The position numbers and the translations under genes are program-made. A DNA stretch of 64,000 nt from Arcuatula senhousia (taxonomy: Eukaryota; Mollusca; Bivalvia; Mytilida; Mytilidae), in the NCBI GenBank assembly GCA_963971305.1, contig OZ020304.1, positions 2,046,001 to 2,110,000 of the forward strand. The letters are read 5' to 3'. This document shows positions 22,030 through 35,100 of the stretch, in pieces; position 1 is the stretch's first letter, and each line of letters opens with the position of its first letter. The notes beneath the pieces are model-generated. The model saw nothing but the letters and a program-made list of their open reading frames with translations, was not told where the DNA came from and did not search any database.

Positions 22030-25000
22030 AAACTTGAATATGTCATGTATGTGTAGGGTCTCTAAGAAAAACGATGAAGGATGCATGGGTGGACATGAGT
22101 AAAATATATACAGGTTGTCTTTGTCTTAAAGTTGGCCATGAAAATATATACAAATATATAATAGTACAATTTTATTCTGTAAATTTGTTTCAAACTTTTT
22201 AATATTTAGTTTATATGCAATGAAAACCAAAACTGCTGGAAACATGATATGGCATTATCCTTATTGCTTTCTCCAATGATCAATTGTTGCTAATAAATTA
22301 AATGGGATAAAAACAATCTAAAAATACATACATAACAATTTGAATGAATCTTACTCCATGTTAAATCTGTCATAGAACTGACACTAACAATGTGAAACAA
22401 GGTTAAACTATATCATTTTTACATTATTATTTATTTTTAGAAAACAGTCTGTCCCACCAGATCAACTAGGATTGCATTCTTTCACCTTTTTTTCAGTACC
22501 AGAAGTGAAAGCAGTCATAACATTCAGATTTTGATCAATTTTGCACTTATTGACAAGGCAGTATTGAGGAACTTTAAAGAAATATCTGACAAACATAATT
22601 TAACACAAAGCAATAATAGTCAATAGTTTTTTTTTAAGCCTCATACTGCTGTAAAGTTTGCAAGGTTTTAATATGCATGTAAATACATCAATCAGTTATT
22701 TTTTTGTGGTTTCACATGATGAAAGACATTCACTAAGGTTCTACCAGAAAAAAAAATCTTCCAACCACTTCAATTTAATATGAAAGAAAGTAAAAAAAGT
22801 TCAGAAGGTAAATGCAATTATTTCTGGTCAATACTGGGAGAACATAACATTTATTGAAAGATACTCATAACATACATGTATTGTCTTTGTTTAGCTGAAT
22901 CTACCTTATCATAATAATTATCACTGCTAGAACATGATTGGGACTTTAAGAAATATAGACTTTAGTAAAACTACATATACTTGTTATGACCAAGACCATT
23001 GCTAAACCTTCAAGTTGAGCCAAAGAAAATAAAAACCAAAATTCTACAAACTTAATCAGTAAATATTGCCTACTTTTAGGTATGAATTAATTAAATAAAA
23101 AGAAATGTACAAGTAAGAACTAAACTACTAAACAAAAAAATTATCACAATGGATTACATGAACTAAACTAAAACAACATCTATTTGTATACTCAAACACA
23201 TAATAAAAATGTACAAAAACCCCATGTGAATGATGTCTTGCTCATTTTACAATGTACACATCATGGATGTATTTCACACACAATATACATCTACCTACAC
23301 ACATATTCAAACAGACCTGAGATTTTAACAAAATGTCAACAGTTCTTGTGAGGTTTTGGTAAGTATTCTGATCACTTACTGCTTAATTATAGAACACATT
23401 CATTTGAACTGATGTTAAATAATTCAGTTTTATCCAAATATACATTTAAATTAGAATTAAAAGACTTTAAACTAATCAATTTAATTAATAGTTGTGGAAG
23501 GGGTAAATGTAAGAAAGAGGCATTCATCGTTTTGATAACTGAACAAAAATAGCTGGAATGTTATCAAAGAAAAATTTACACAATGATATAAAGAATAAAG
23601 CCACAGGACTAAGGAGTAGTTAAGAAAATTTTGCAAATTAGAGGTATGTTGCTGTTCAGAAAAGATGATTCTATAACCTTTATTTTATATTAAGATAATG
23701 TTTGAAACAGACTTAAGAGTTAAAATACTTTAAAATTGGGGATCAAATAAATAAATGAATGTAAATCAAGGCCCTGGAAACAGTCCTATTTGCCAGTCAT
23801 GACCTAAATAATGATCCAAATGACTGATTGGAAAAAGTCACAATCAGTCATTTATGTCTTGTTTTCTTATATTTTGGTCACAATATTCATACAGTACACT
23901 GGTTATTTCTCCCTTTTCTTAAAATGTTTAGCAAAATGACTGAAATGACTTGACTGTTTTTCCAGAGCCTTGATGTAAATAATTTTTAAAACCTCTATTT
24001 AATCTACAAATTCTTATACCAAGCATTAATTTTTTTTAGCATGATTGTAATTCCTTTAGTACTGCATAGAAGAACAAGCTATATGTGAAGCCCTCTCTGG
24101 TTTGATTTATACATAAAGGGGAGATCTGATAAATATGTTTGTTCATTTTGGCAAAGATAAGTGTTTTAAACTTTGATTTATATTTACTGACCTACAAAAT
24201 CATTGCTATTCGATTCATGTTAAAAATAATGAACACTTTGAATGTTTCATTTCTGAAATGAATTATTGAAGACTTAAATAATGTGATAGTTAGATTTTTA
24301 TGAAATGGTAGACAGGGTATAGATATTAGATACATCGTGATGAATGTTGTTCTATATCACAGGAAATACATAAAATACATCCTCAAACAGCTTTTTTTAA
24401 AGTTCTTTCATTCATTATTTGATACAACTGCATGATTAAAGAAAAAAAAAGTCAATTAAAATGCTTCATATGCAATAACTACACAATAGTTTGCTATAAC
24501 TAACATGCGATACACAAATTTGTTCTTAATCTTTCCTGTGATTGAACATTGGTTTCTATGAAAAAAAATGTACATCCATTTCATTTACAAAATATACACA
24601 TTCCGTAAGTATGAAAAAATAAAAAATATAATAATGTTAAGAGACAAATTTGCAATCATTGGCATTGAACCACTTTTCTACAAAACCCTAAAATAAATGT
24701 AATGAGATTGATAAAAATAAACACAGAATTTTTTGTAACTAGACAATGACTGAAATTTCAAGAGATTTTTTTCAGTATTTTGATAAGTGAAACAACAATG
24801 AAACACAAATTTCATAATACAAATCACATGACATGCCTCAGATACATGTATTTTCTAAACTGATCATATGGCGTGCATGATATACATGTATTTTCCAACA
24901 AAATAAATAAGACGAACACATTTTGGTGAACAAATTTGTTGGTAAAGTCTAATATTTTTGAACAACTTTGTGTCTCAAATGCAAAGAGGTTTTTTATTCT

Positions 25001-25978
25001 TCTTTCAAGTCTAAAATTCTTCCCCGTTATATTCTATCTTTTACAGATATAGAATCATGGGGAAAATATCACTTGAACAAATAAATATAACTTGACATCC
25101 AACGCTTAATCAGAACAATTGTCTCCACATTGTCTTCTCTCTGATCAACAAACTGGGAAAATATAAAATCAAAATTAAAAATCTTAAATAAGGAGGCAAA
25201 TATCCTCCAATCAAGAAATTCCTTTAAATTACTGTGAAAGCATTAAAATTCTTAGGCATCAATGAACAAGATGTATATTTGTGTATTTATGAGTTCATGG
25301 TTTTAACTAATTCTTTATAGAAATCATTGGAAAATATTATTTGGAATCAAATTTCATCTGTTTGCCTGTGAAGTTTAATACTTTCACAGTTAAGAGGATA
25401 TTAGGATGGAATTCAAGTAAATAATTAATAAATATTGAGAGATTTAAAGCCATTAACAAAGGGATCATTCTATATCAACAATCCAAATGAACCTCGACTC
25501 AAGTCCACTTTTCTACTTAAACAAACCAAATCTGTCTTATCCAGTACGGTCTTCTATGTTCATGATGTTCTAACAAAGTAGTTGGCGACTAATTTAACTA
25601 TAACTTTTCTCCTGATCTCTGAATACATGTACACATTATTGTACAATATATTTAACAACAGTCAAAGAAAAATATCACATTTTCAAATCCTCATAAAGAA
25701 TCGATGTAATTTTTACCATCTTATAACAGTATCAAACTCATGATAAATAACTTTGACAAACAGGCTTAGCTGATCATTGAAGTGAATTCATCCAATCTCT
25801 TATTTGTTTGTCTGAAAGACAGCTTTATAAAAAATGCATCTTAGGATTAATTTTCTAACTCAGAAGCAAAATCTGCTGTAGAAAGGGGAGACAACTCCAG
25901 CATCACATATAAATCACTTGAATGTTTAATCTTCAAGTCTATTCCCTGAATCAAACAAGAGCATACATGACAAAGTTC
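22030..25978. other. Gene-free AT-rich stretch downstream of TFDP
   Basis: Directly downstream of the TFDP stop on the minus strand, so its right part is probably TFDP 3' UTR. Several TTTATT words (AATAAA on the minus strand, e.g. near 24990) could be polyadenylation signals, but none stands out. I see no exon, TIR or tandem repeat. Confidence 0.4.
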
Positions 25979-26156
25979 TCAGTTCATGTCTAAAGGACTG
26001 GATCTGAAGTCTTCTTCCTCCTCCTCTGAGAATTCTGATGGTGTTTCTGTGGCAGCCCGAGATGGCAGACTGGAGGAATCGTGGGATATACCCTGACATG
26101 CCATGGCCACTTCCATGTCTGATGTATCACTGTGGGTCAAAGCTGCTGGTTTTGAT
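25979..26156 (-). CDS. TFDP: TFDP exon 12 (acidic tail and stop)
   Basis: Acceptor TATATAG|ATC. Encodes [20 protein letters not shown] then [20 protein letters not shown] and PLDMN, with TGA at 25981-25979. The acidic ending is typical of Dp proteins. Confidence 0.93.
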
Positions 26157-29100
26157 CTATATAATAGAAGTAATTCATTCAATACAATGTAATGAGCTGT
26201 GGAATATTTGTATGTCCAAATCTACATAAATCAATGGCAATTGTAATGATCCACAATTAAAGCAGGCCAGCAGCCTTTATTATTGTGACCAGAAGATTAA
26301 TGCTGTCTTCTTTCAACTGACTAGATCAAAAACATATGATAATGCATCAAGTCATAAATGAAAGAATACCCTTTGAACATTAACATTAATAACAACTGGT
26401 ATTTTAGGGTGCTGTGGTCACATCTAATGATTCCCTTTTCACTGATTCAACCATATATTAAATCATGTAGAACAATAATATAATTTTTTAACTGTTGAGA
26501 TGTTCAAAATTACTTTTGTATAATTTGTAAAAATATGTACTGATGTAATGCAAGTTTAAGAGTTAAATTACTTGTCATTTTATCAAAATATTACAGAAGA
26601 AATTTAATTGTAAAGCAAAACTACAGGAGGATTTTGTACTAAATAATGTGTGACATGATCTGTTTGGTATTTTTTTTTGGTGATTGTTGCATATACATGT
26701 ATTCAGGGGGTCCAATGTAATTGGTAAGTGCGCAGCATAATTTGGTAAGTGGCTATAAAGATGGCGGAAAAACCTCGCTTCGATCGACAACGGTCAGTTT
26801 TCTCTTCATGTTTACAAAAGTTATACACATCTTATGAATACAAGAGTTGACACTAAAGTGTGTCTCGCCTGTCGGCACCATCACAGAACTCATTGAAGGT
26901 CTAGCTGGGCCTTCAGAAAAGTTAAGGTCAAGGTCATGTGACAGACAGATGACAGAATTCCTATCCATCACAAAAATGTCTGAAGTTTGTTATAGATACC
27001 ATAGTTATTGAGAAACTATGAAAAAAAACAACATTCACTAAGTCATTGAACCATGAAAATGGGGTCAGGGTCACACCACATGGTGTCAGTTGTTTAGACT
27101 GAAACCCCAAATGTCTGTATGTCAAATATCAGATGCCTAGCTATTATACTTTTAACTTAATTTATTTTCGACAAAAATTTTAATTGTCAAAAAAATCATC
27201 TAAGTCCACAGAGTCACTGAACCATGGAAATTGTGTCAAGGTCACAGGACATTGTGTCAGTTGCATAGACCATAACTCCAGGTGTCTGTATACCAGATAT
27301 CAGATGCCTAGCTATTATACTTTTCACTTAATTCATTTTCCACAAAAGTCCTACATAGAGGTTTTTTGGCCCCCAAAATCATCCAAGTCCACAGAGTCAC
27401 TGAACCATAAAAATGGAGTCAAGGTCAAATGGCATGGCGCCAGTTGCATAGACAATAACCCAAAGTGTCTGTATACCAGATATCAAATGCCTAGCTATTA
27501 TACTTTTCACTTAATTCATTTTCCACTAAAGTCTTACAAAGGGGTTTTTTAGCCTGAAAAAACATCAAAGTTAACAGAGTCAATGAACCATGAAATTGGG
27601 GTCAAGGTCAAATGGCATGGTGCCAGTTATGTAGACCATAACCCGGACTGTCCGTATACCAAATATCAGATGCCTAGCTATTATACTTTTCTTGTAATTC
27701 ATTTTCCACAAAAGTCTTACAAAGGGGTTTTTTGGCCTGAAAAAACATCTAAGTTCGCAGAGTCACTGAACCATGAAATTTGGGTCAGGGTCAAACGGCA
27801 TGGTGCCAGTTGCGTAGACCATAACCTGAACTGTCTGTATACCAAATATCAGATGCCTAGCTATTATACTTTTCTTGTAATTCATTTTCCACAAAAGTCT
27901 TACAAAGGGGTTTTTTGGCCCGAAAAAACATCTAAGTTCACAGAGTCACTGGACCATGAAATTTGGGTCAGGGTCAAACGGCATGGTGCCAGTTGCGTAG
28001 ACCATAACCTGAACTGTCTGTATACCAAATATCAGATGCCTAGCTATTAAACTTTTCTTGTAATTCATTTTCCACAAAAGTCTTACAAAGGGGTTTTTTG
28101 GCCCGAAAAAACATCTAAGTTCACAGAGTCACTGAACCATGAAATTTGGGTCAGGGTCAAACGGCATGGTGCCAGTTGCGTAGACCATAACCTGAACTGT
28201 CTGTATACCAAATATCAGATGCCTAGCTATTATACTTTTCTTGTAATTCATTTTCCACAAAAGTCTTACAAAAAAGTTTACGCCGTCGCCGCCGCCGCCG
28301 GAAAGTAATACCTATGTCTCGCCTTCAGCGACTAAAGTCGCAGGCGAGACAAAAACCATGTTGTCTTTCGGCAAGTATGAGTTATGAGGAATAGTACATA
28401 ACAAAAATTTAATGCTTGATTTGCTTATCAAAAAGCTATTGAAGAAAAACCGGCCACTTGACAGCAATGTTTTTATCATGCCGAAAAAAACAGGCTTTGT
28501 TTCAGGTACTCTGATCACAAACGTAAGGTTTTATGGTGTTTTGTGGTTCGTCAACAAGCATGGATATTCCCAAATATTTGTTTCTGTAAAAGAGACATGT
28601 ATTTGTTGACATATTTACAATTATTTAATTGTTTGGTAAGTGCAAGTTAGTGTACTAAAAAAATTGGTAATGTATATTATTACAGTGCAAAAACTTTTGA
28701 AAGCACTTCTTTTAAATACTGTGCATAATATTTCTTTTGTTATCGGTTTTCTTTTGGGGGGGGGGTATTCTAATCTTGATGTGTCCGATTGCTTTCTTAT
28801 TATGAATAATAAGAGTCCTGACCTTGCTAATATTAGTAATGAAATGCTCCAGGCATCACAATCATATATTAACCCAAGTCTGTTAAAGCTGTTCAATGCT
28901 GTCTTTAGGTCAGGTCAGTACCCGGAACAATGGTCCAAAAGTTATATATGTCCAATTTATAAAAGTGAAAATCCACTAAAGCCAGAAAACTATAGAGGTA
29001 TAACTATTAACAAGAGGCTCCCAGGAGCCTGAATCGCTCACCTGGTCTTGATGTCAACCCTATGAGGACTTTTGTAGAGCTAAATGAGCTGAATGTTTAA

Positions 29101-32100
29101 GCAAGCAAAAGCTCTATCTGCAATAGTTTTCATTCTATTGGCCAAAAACACTATTTTTCGCCTTTAAGGGGCTGTTACCCCTATAAGGGGTCATCAGACA
29201 ACTTAAACCCTATGGAGACTTTTGTAGAGCTAAATGAGCTGAACATTTAAGCAAGCAACAGCTTTTCTTTATCTACAATAGTTTTCATTCTAAAGGCCAA
29301 AAACATGCAAAAACGCTATTTTTCACCTTTAAGGGGCTGTAACCCCTTTAAGGGATCATCTGACAACTTTGACCTTGTGGAGACTTTTGTAGAGCTAAAT
29401 GAGCTGAACATTTAAGCAAGCAACAGCTTTTCTCTATCTGCAATAGTTTTCATTCTATAGGCCAAAAACACTATTTTTCACCTTTAAGGGGCTAAAACCC
29501 CTATACAGGGTCATCTGACAACTTCGACCCCATAGAGACTTTTGTAGAGCTAAATGGGCTGAACATTTAAGCAAGCAACAGCTTTTCTCTATCTGCAATA
29601 GTTTTCATTCTACAGGCCAAAAGCACTATTTTTCGTCTTTAAGGGGCTGTAACCCCTATAAGGGGTCATCTGACAACTTCGACCCTATGGAGACTTTTGT
29701 AGAGCTAAATGAGCTGAACATTTATGCAAGCAACAGCTTATCTCTATCTACAATTGTTTTCATTCTATAGGCCAAAAACATGCAAAAACGCTATTTTTCT
29801 CCTTTAAGGGGCCGTAACCCCTATAAGGGGTCATCTGACAACTTCGACTCAATGGAGACTTTTGTAGAGCTTTTGATGCTGAAGCAGTAGGGTGGCATCA
29901 GATTTCATCTATCTCTTATACTTTTTGATTTACAAGCCAAAAACAGTAGTCTGTCCCCCCTGGTCTATTTTTAGTAACGGCAGCCATGTTGTTTGGACGG
30001 CAGTCACCATTTGTGCAATCTTGGTAGAGGACATCCCATAGATGAAGTGTGCAAAGTTTCAAAGCAATCCCTTCAGTCGTTTTGTCGGAGAAGATTATCA
30101 AAGAAAAGTTAACGACGACGGACGACGACAGACGACGACGGACGACGACGACGACGGACGCCAAGTGATGGCAATAGCTCACATGGACCTTCGGTCCAGG
30201 TGAGCTAATAATAGTATTGGGGAACTCTTTAATATAATACTTTGTAATCGCTTTGACAAATTTTTGTTAGATAATAAAGTAATACATGAAAGTCAAATTG
30301 GCTTTTTTTAAAAAATCTGGTACCACAGATCACATATTTGTGTTGAAATGTATAATTGATAAATATCTAAAACAAGGGAATCAAAGATTATATGCTTGCT
30401 TCGTGGATTTTCGCAAGGCATTTGATAGAGTTATCCATGTTGGAATTATGTTCAAACTTCTTGAAAGAAATGTTAGTGGCTATTTTTATAGAAAACTAAA
30501 AAATATGTACTTAAATGATACTTTATGCATCAAAGTGGGCAACAAAATAATTTTTTTCACTGCCAAGGTTGGTGTACGACAGGGCGACGTACCTAGCCCT
30601 TACTTGTTCAAATTTTTCATAAATGATTTACCACAAAAATTGTTAAATCAGTCAGAATCAGTTACTTTAGATAACAGGAATATCCCTTGCTTGTTGTATG
30701 CAGACGACCCAGTCTTGATGGCCGATTCTAAAAGATGTGACTGTCTACAAAATAAACTCGATATTTTGCAGGAGTATTGTAAAACATGGTGTCTAGATAT
30801 AAATATTAACAAAACCAAAGTTGTCGTATTTAATAACTCTGGTAAATTATTAAATGAAGAATTTCTAATTGGCATTTAAAAGATTGAAAGTGTAAAAATA
30901 GGGCATGTAATGGGACATTAAATGATACCCCGCCACGATATAATATCAAAAGTTCATAAAATAGGGCATGTAATGGGACATTAAATGATACCCCGCCACG
31001 TTATAATATCAAAAGTTCATAAAATAGGGCATGTAATGGGACATTAAATGATACCCCGCCACGTTATAATATCAAAAGTTCATAAAATAGGGCATGTAAT
31101 GGGACATTAAATGATACCCCGCCACGTTATAATATCAAAAGTTCATAATATTTGATTTCCAAGTGGCCTATCTTGAAAACTGTTTTTCAGATCATGCTGA
31201 AAATTGAACTTGACCTGTATTTTATTGTACTCAATAGCTGTACAAAATATCATTTGAATCCCATGAAGCCTTTTCAAGTTATTGGTCGGAAACTCAAAAT
31301 TTCATGAAATTTGATTTTTCAAAGTGGCCTATCTCGAAAACTATTTTTTGGATCATGCTGGAAATCAAACTTGACCTGTATTTTATTGTATTAAACAGCT
31401 GTGCAAAATATCATTCAAATCCCTTGACCTGTTTTCAAGTTATTGGTCGGAAATTCAAAATTTCATGAAATTTGATTTTTCAAAGTGGCCTATCTCGAAA
31501 ACTATTTTTTGGATCATGCTGGAAATCAAACTTGACCTGTATTTTATTGTATTAAACAGCTGTGCAAAATATCATTCAAATCCTTTGATGCATTTTCAAG
31601 TTATTGGTCGGAAACTCAAAATTTCATGAAATTTGATTTTTCAAAGTGGCCTATCTCGAAAACTATTTTTTGGATCATGCTGGAAATCGAACTTGACCTG
31701 TATTTTATTGTACTAAACAGCTGTGCAGAATATCATTCAAATCCTTTAACGCGTTTTCAAGTTATTGGTCGGAAACCTTCGGGGGACGGACAGACAGACG
31801 GACGGACGGACAGACACCGAAAAAAACTGAGGGTATAACATAATACCCTGCCACTTCATGTGGCGGGGTATAAAAAGCTATAAACATCTTGGTATAGTGT
31901 CGACAAAACTTGCCGTTTTACAAAAGCTAAGTCTAAGTTATATGAAAAGGCATTAAAAGCCAGTTTTAAACTATATAGAGACATGAAGGTGGTATCTCCA
32001 TCAATTAAGGTTCTCCTTCACATTTTTGATCATACTATAAAACCCATTTGTTTATATGGGTGCGAGAAAGGGGGATTACAAACGAAACACCAAAAAGAAA

Positions 32101-35100
32101 GCAATTGAATTTGTATGAAATATACAAAGATTGGGAACAAGAAAAGCTTAACATGAAATATTGTAAGTTTCTGTCAGGGGTCTCTAAACATTCTATCAGA
32201 ACTAGGGAGATTCCCACTGTATTGTGACATTATAGTCCAAATGTTTATGTACTGGCATCGGTTGGAAAACCAGCCATCTGGGCTAATGCCATTTTCCTTG
32301 GTTTCGGTGGTCAAAGCTGAACTATATAATTAAAAGAGCACCTTCTTTGCTTCAAACATATTTCGTAAGTGATACTTTCAAACTTGTTTTAAATACAAAA
32401 CGCTCGAAAAATTAGTTACATTTAATTCGTATAGGTTTTCACATTGATCATAAACTTATTTGTATTAGTATGCCTTTTAAAATAAAACTTAGAGTGTTAA
32501 TTTAACACAAGACCATGCTCATCATAGCAAGGTAACCGCATTGGAAATGTGAAATTGGCATAACCGGAAAATATGTACATGTTCACGTACTTTGTCAGAA
32601 AAATCAAAGTTATTTGATTCAGCATGCTAAACAGATTCATGTAGTAGAATAGAAATGAATCAGAAATCAAAAACATCTATCTCATTAAAACGTTAACGCA
32701 ATGAATAAAGATGTATGCACTGTGATAATATTCATTACCAATTTTGTTTAGTACACCGACTTGCACTTACCAAAAAATAAAATAGTTGTAAATATGTCAA
32801 CAAATACATGTTTCTTTTACAGAAACAAATATTTGGGAATATCCATGTTTGTTGACGAACCACAAAAGACCATAAAACCTTACGGTTGTGATCAGAGTAC
32901 CTGAAACAAAGCCTGTTTTTTTCGACATGACAAAAAAAATTGCTGTCAAGTGGCCGGTTTTTCTTCAATAGCTTTTTAATAAGCAAATCAAGCATTAAAT
33001 TTGTGTTATGTACTATTTCTCATAACTCATAATTGCCGAAAGGCAACATGGTTTTATTCATAAGATGTGTATAACTTTTGTAAACACGAAGAGAAAACTG
33101 ACCGTTGTCGAACGAAGCGAGGTTTTTCCGCCATCTTTATAGCCACTTACCAATTACATTGGACCCCCTGTGTATTGTGTTCTTATATTATAATTACTTA
33201 GAACTATGTGGTAACGGTGATAGCCCAGAAGACATCGGCCGGATTCCACTCTGACCTGCATTTGCCATTCCACTATTAGCTAAATCTGAAAAGGATAATT
33301 CTGACATTGGAATTTGATATTGCTTACAATGACATTTTATAAAACTCCAATCCACCCCACCTCCCCAAAATATAAAGTAATGTCAGAACTATGTTTGCCT
33401 ATAGAGATGAATGTTGTCATTTTTTGTGAGGCCACAAGTGGAAAGTGCCAAAAAAGACCACTATTTGTTACTTTCGCAAATCATTTAATAGCAAAAATCG
33501 CAGATATTGTCTATATTTAACAGTTACTCGATCATACATATTTATTTTTCCAATTCAAGCTAAGTTGAGATTCACAATTTTACATCAATTCCCACAATTC
33601 CCTCCATGTGAAAATATTTGGATTGGATTGATTTGCTGTCAAATGTATATCTTATTTGTAAATACCCTTAATTATGTACTTCAATACAGCACAGTGATTT
33701 AGCTAGCGCTCGTCATTTTCGTCATTGGCGAAAAGATTTTTCAAATAGCGAAAATTTATTTAACCATTTTCGACACCTAAATTTTCAAAAAGTGTGTAAA
33801 ATTTATTTTACGAAAATCAGTGGGAAAAGTCAATTCCAGTTTCACTTTCGTCAATTATTGTGAATCAATCAAGGCTAATTAATTTACGAAGCCAAGCTGA
33901 TCATGAGCACCGGATATGATTGAAGACATCAATTGACACTTTTACAACTCATGCCAATTAAATTTATAGATCGATATGAGACCAGCAAACATAAAAGAAA
34001 TCCGCCGACAAGGTAAAACAGGAGGTGTTAAGAATAATTGAAATTATGCAAATTTCTATTTAGCCAATCAAAACGTGAGAAATGTAAATAAAAATAAAAT
34101 GACCGACTCAACCACGTGGTTTATTTTTCAAAGCTAAGGTCTTATTGAAAAGAAAATGAATGCATGGGGATATTTACCTTTCTAGGAAAAGATTAAATCC
34201 ATAAAATAGCACAAAACATACAATTATTTGAATATATGCCATACATATGCTGCAGGAACTTCTACAAAGGTCATGAATGACCAGAGTGTGTTTGTTTACA
34301 TTTGAGCTGTGATCATGTGACGTTTTTGGTGGGAAAATTAACATTAGAAAAAGAAAGATAACTCAAGTCCAAAGCAAAAAAAAACTTAATTATTATAACA
34401 TAGATTTTATCAGGAAGTTCCTGATTTTATTTAATAAGGTTATATATCTATTCTGCATCTTTATATACTGTGTATTTTATGATTAAATATTAATAAAATA
34501 GAACTCTCAGAGTTCTTTCTTTTCCTACTCATGTTATTTTTTTTTTCTTTTGAGGGGAAAAAGGGTGTGTGTTGAAATACATAATAAGTATTTATAAAAT
34601 ATAAAAACATACATATAATTCTGGCTAAATTAAAATAACAAAGCTGTAAATGTTGGATAATACTTTATTTAGAAGATAAATTTTATTAGAAATCAATGAA
34701 TTACAGACAGACCATTTGCATAAAAAGGTTATAGATTAAGATTAACCATAGACATGATAGAATATTACTAGCTCTGAACAGTGACTGAAAATGTGGTCCA
34801 AAATAATTGCCCGCCGCTAAAGTGACTAAAGCCTGAAAAATCCTAGCTAAATCCCTGTACAGCAATATTGACTTCAAATTCAGCTTAGACTGGTGCTATA
34901 ATTTTCAGTGAGGTGCAAGCTTTGGCTTCGTGTTTAAGAACTCTATGTGACTTAGATGATCGATGGTCGGTTAAAAATTAACAAGGTGTCTAAATTGATA
35001 TATTCAATGAATAGCCCATAGGTAAATGTACGGGAAAAGGATTTCTCTGACTTTTTTTATAGGTTTAACATTAGACTTGTTTAAGTGTAAAAACCTATGA

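Larger units (their letters stand above)
28760..32500 (+). pseudogene. Broken LINE reverse transcriptase, split by two Helentron-like insertions
   Basis: Three blocks belong to one reading frame. 28770-29008 encodes [20 protein letters not shown] and NYRGITI. 30208-30897 encodes [21 protein letters not shown] (catalytic motif A), [13 protein letters not shown] (motif B), [13 protein letters not shown] (motif C, YADD) and [12 protein letters not shown]. From 31875 come SYKHLGIV and a decayed C-terminal part. Joining the blocks without the insertions restores [12 protein letters not shown] and [13 protein letters not shown] at about 30877 and later frame breaks make it a pseudogene. No endonuclease part is seen upstream. 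Confidence 0.8.
26704..33170. mobile_element. 6.5-kb element with about 470-bp TIRs, LINE sequence inside
   Basis: The outer ends are CAGGGGGTCCAATG and CATTGGACCCCCTG. TGTATT borders both sides (26698-26703 and 33171-33176). The left TIR is 26704-26840 plus 28353-28692 (split by a Helentron-like element) and the right TIR is 32712-33170; they match inverted over their whole length with scattered differences. CAG...CTG ends and a 6-bp duplication are compatible with a hAT-like element. Between the TIRs lies a degenerate reverse transcriptase (28760-32500) broken by two more insertions; no transposase is seen. It occupies TFDP intron 11. Confidence 0.8.

Noticed and set aside
27184..28050. Two open frames of 122 and 155 codons with repeated peptide blocks
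   Set aside because: They translate the 180-bp cores of the element at 26841-28352, not a gene.
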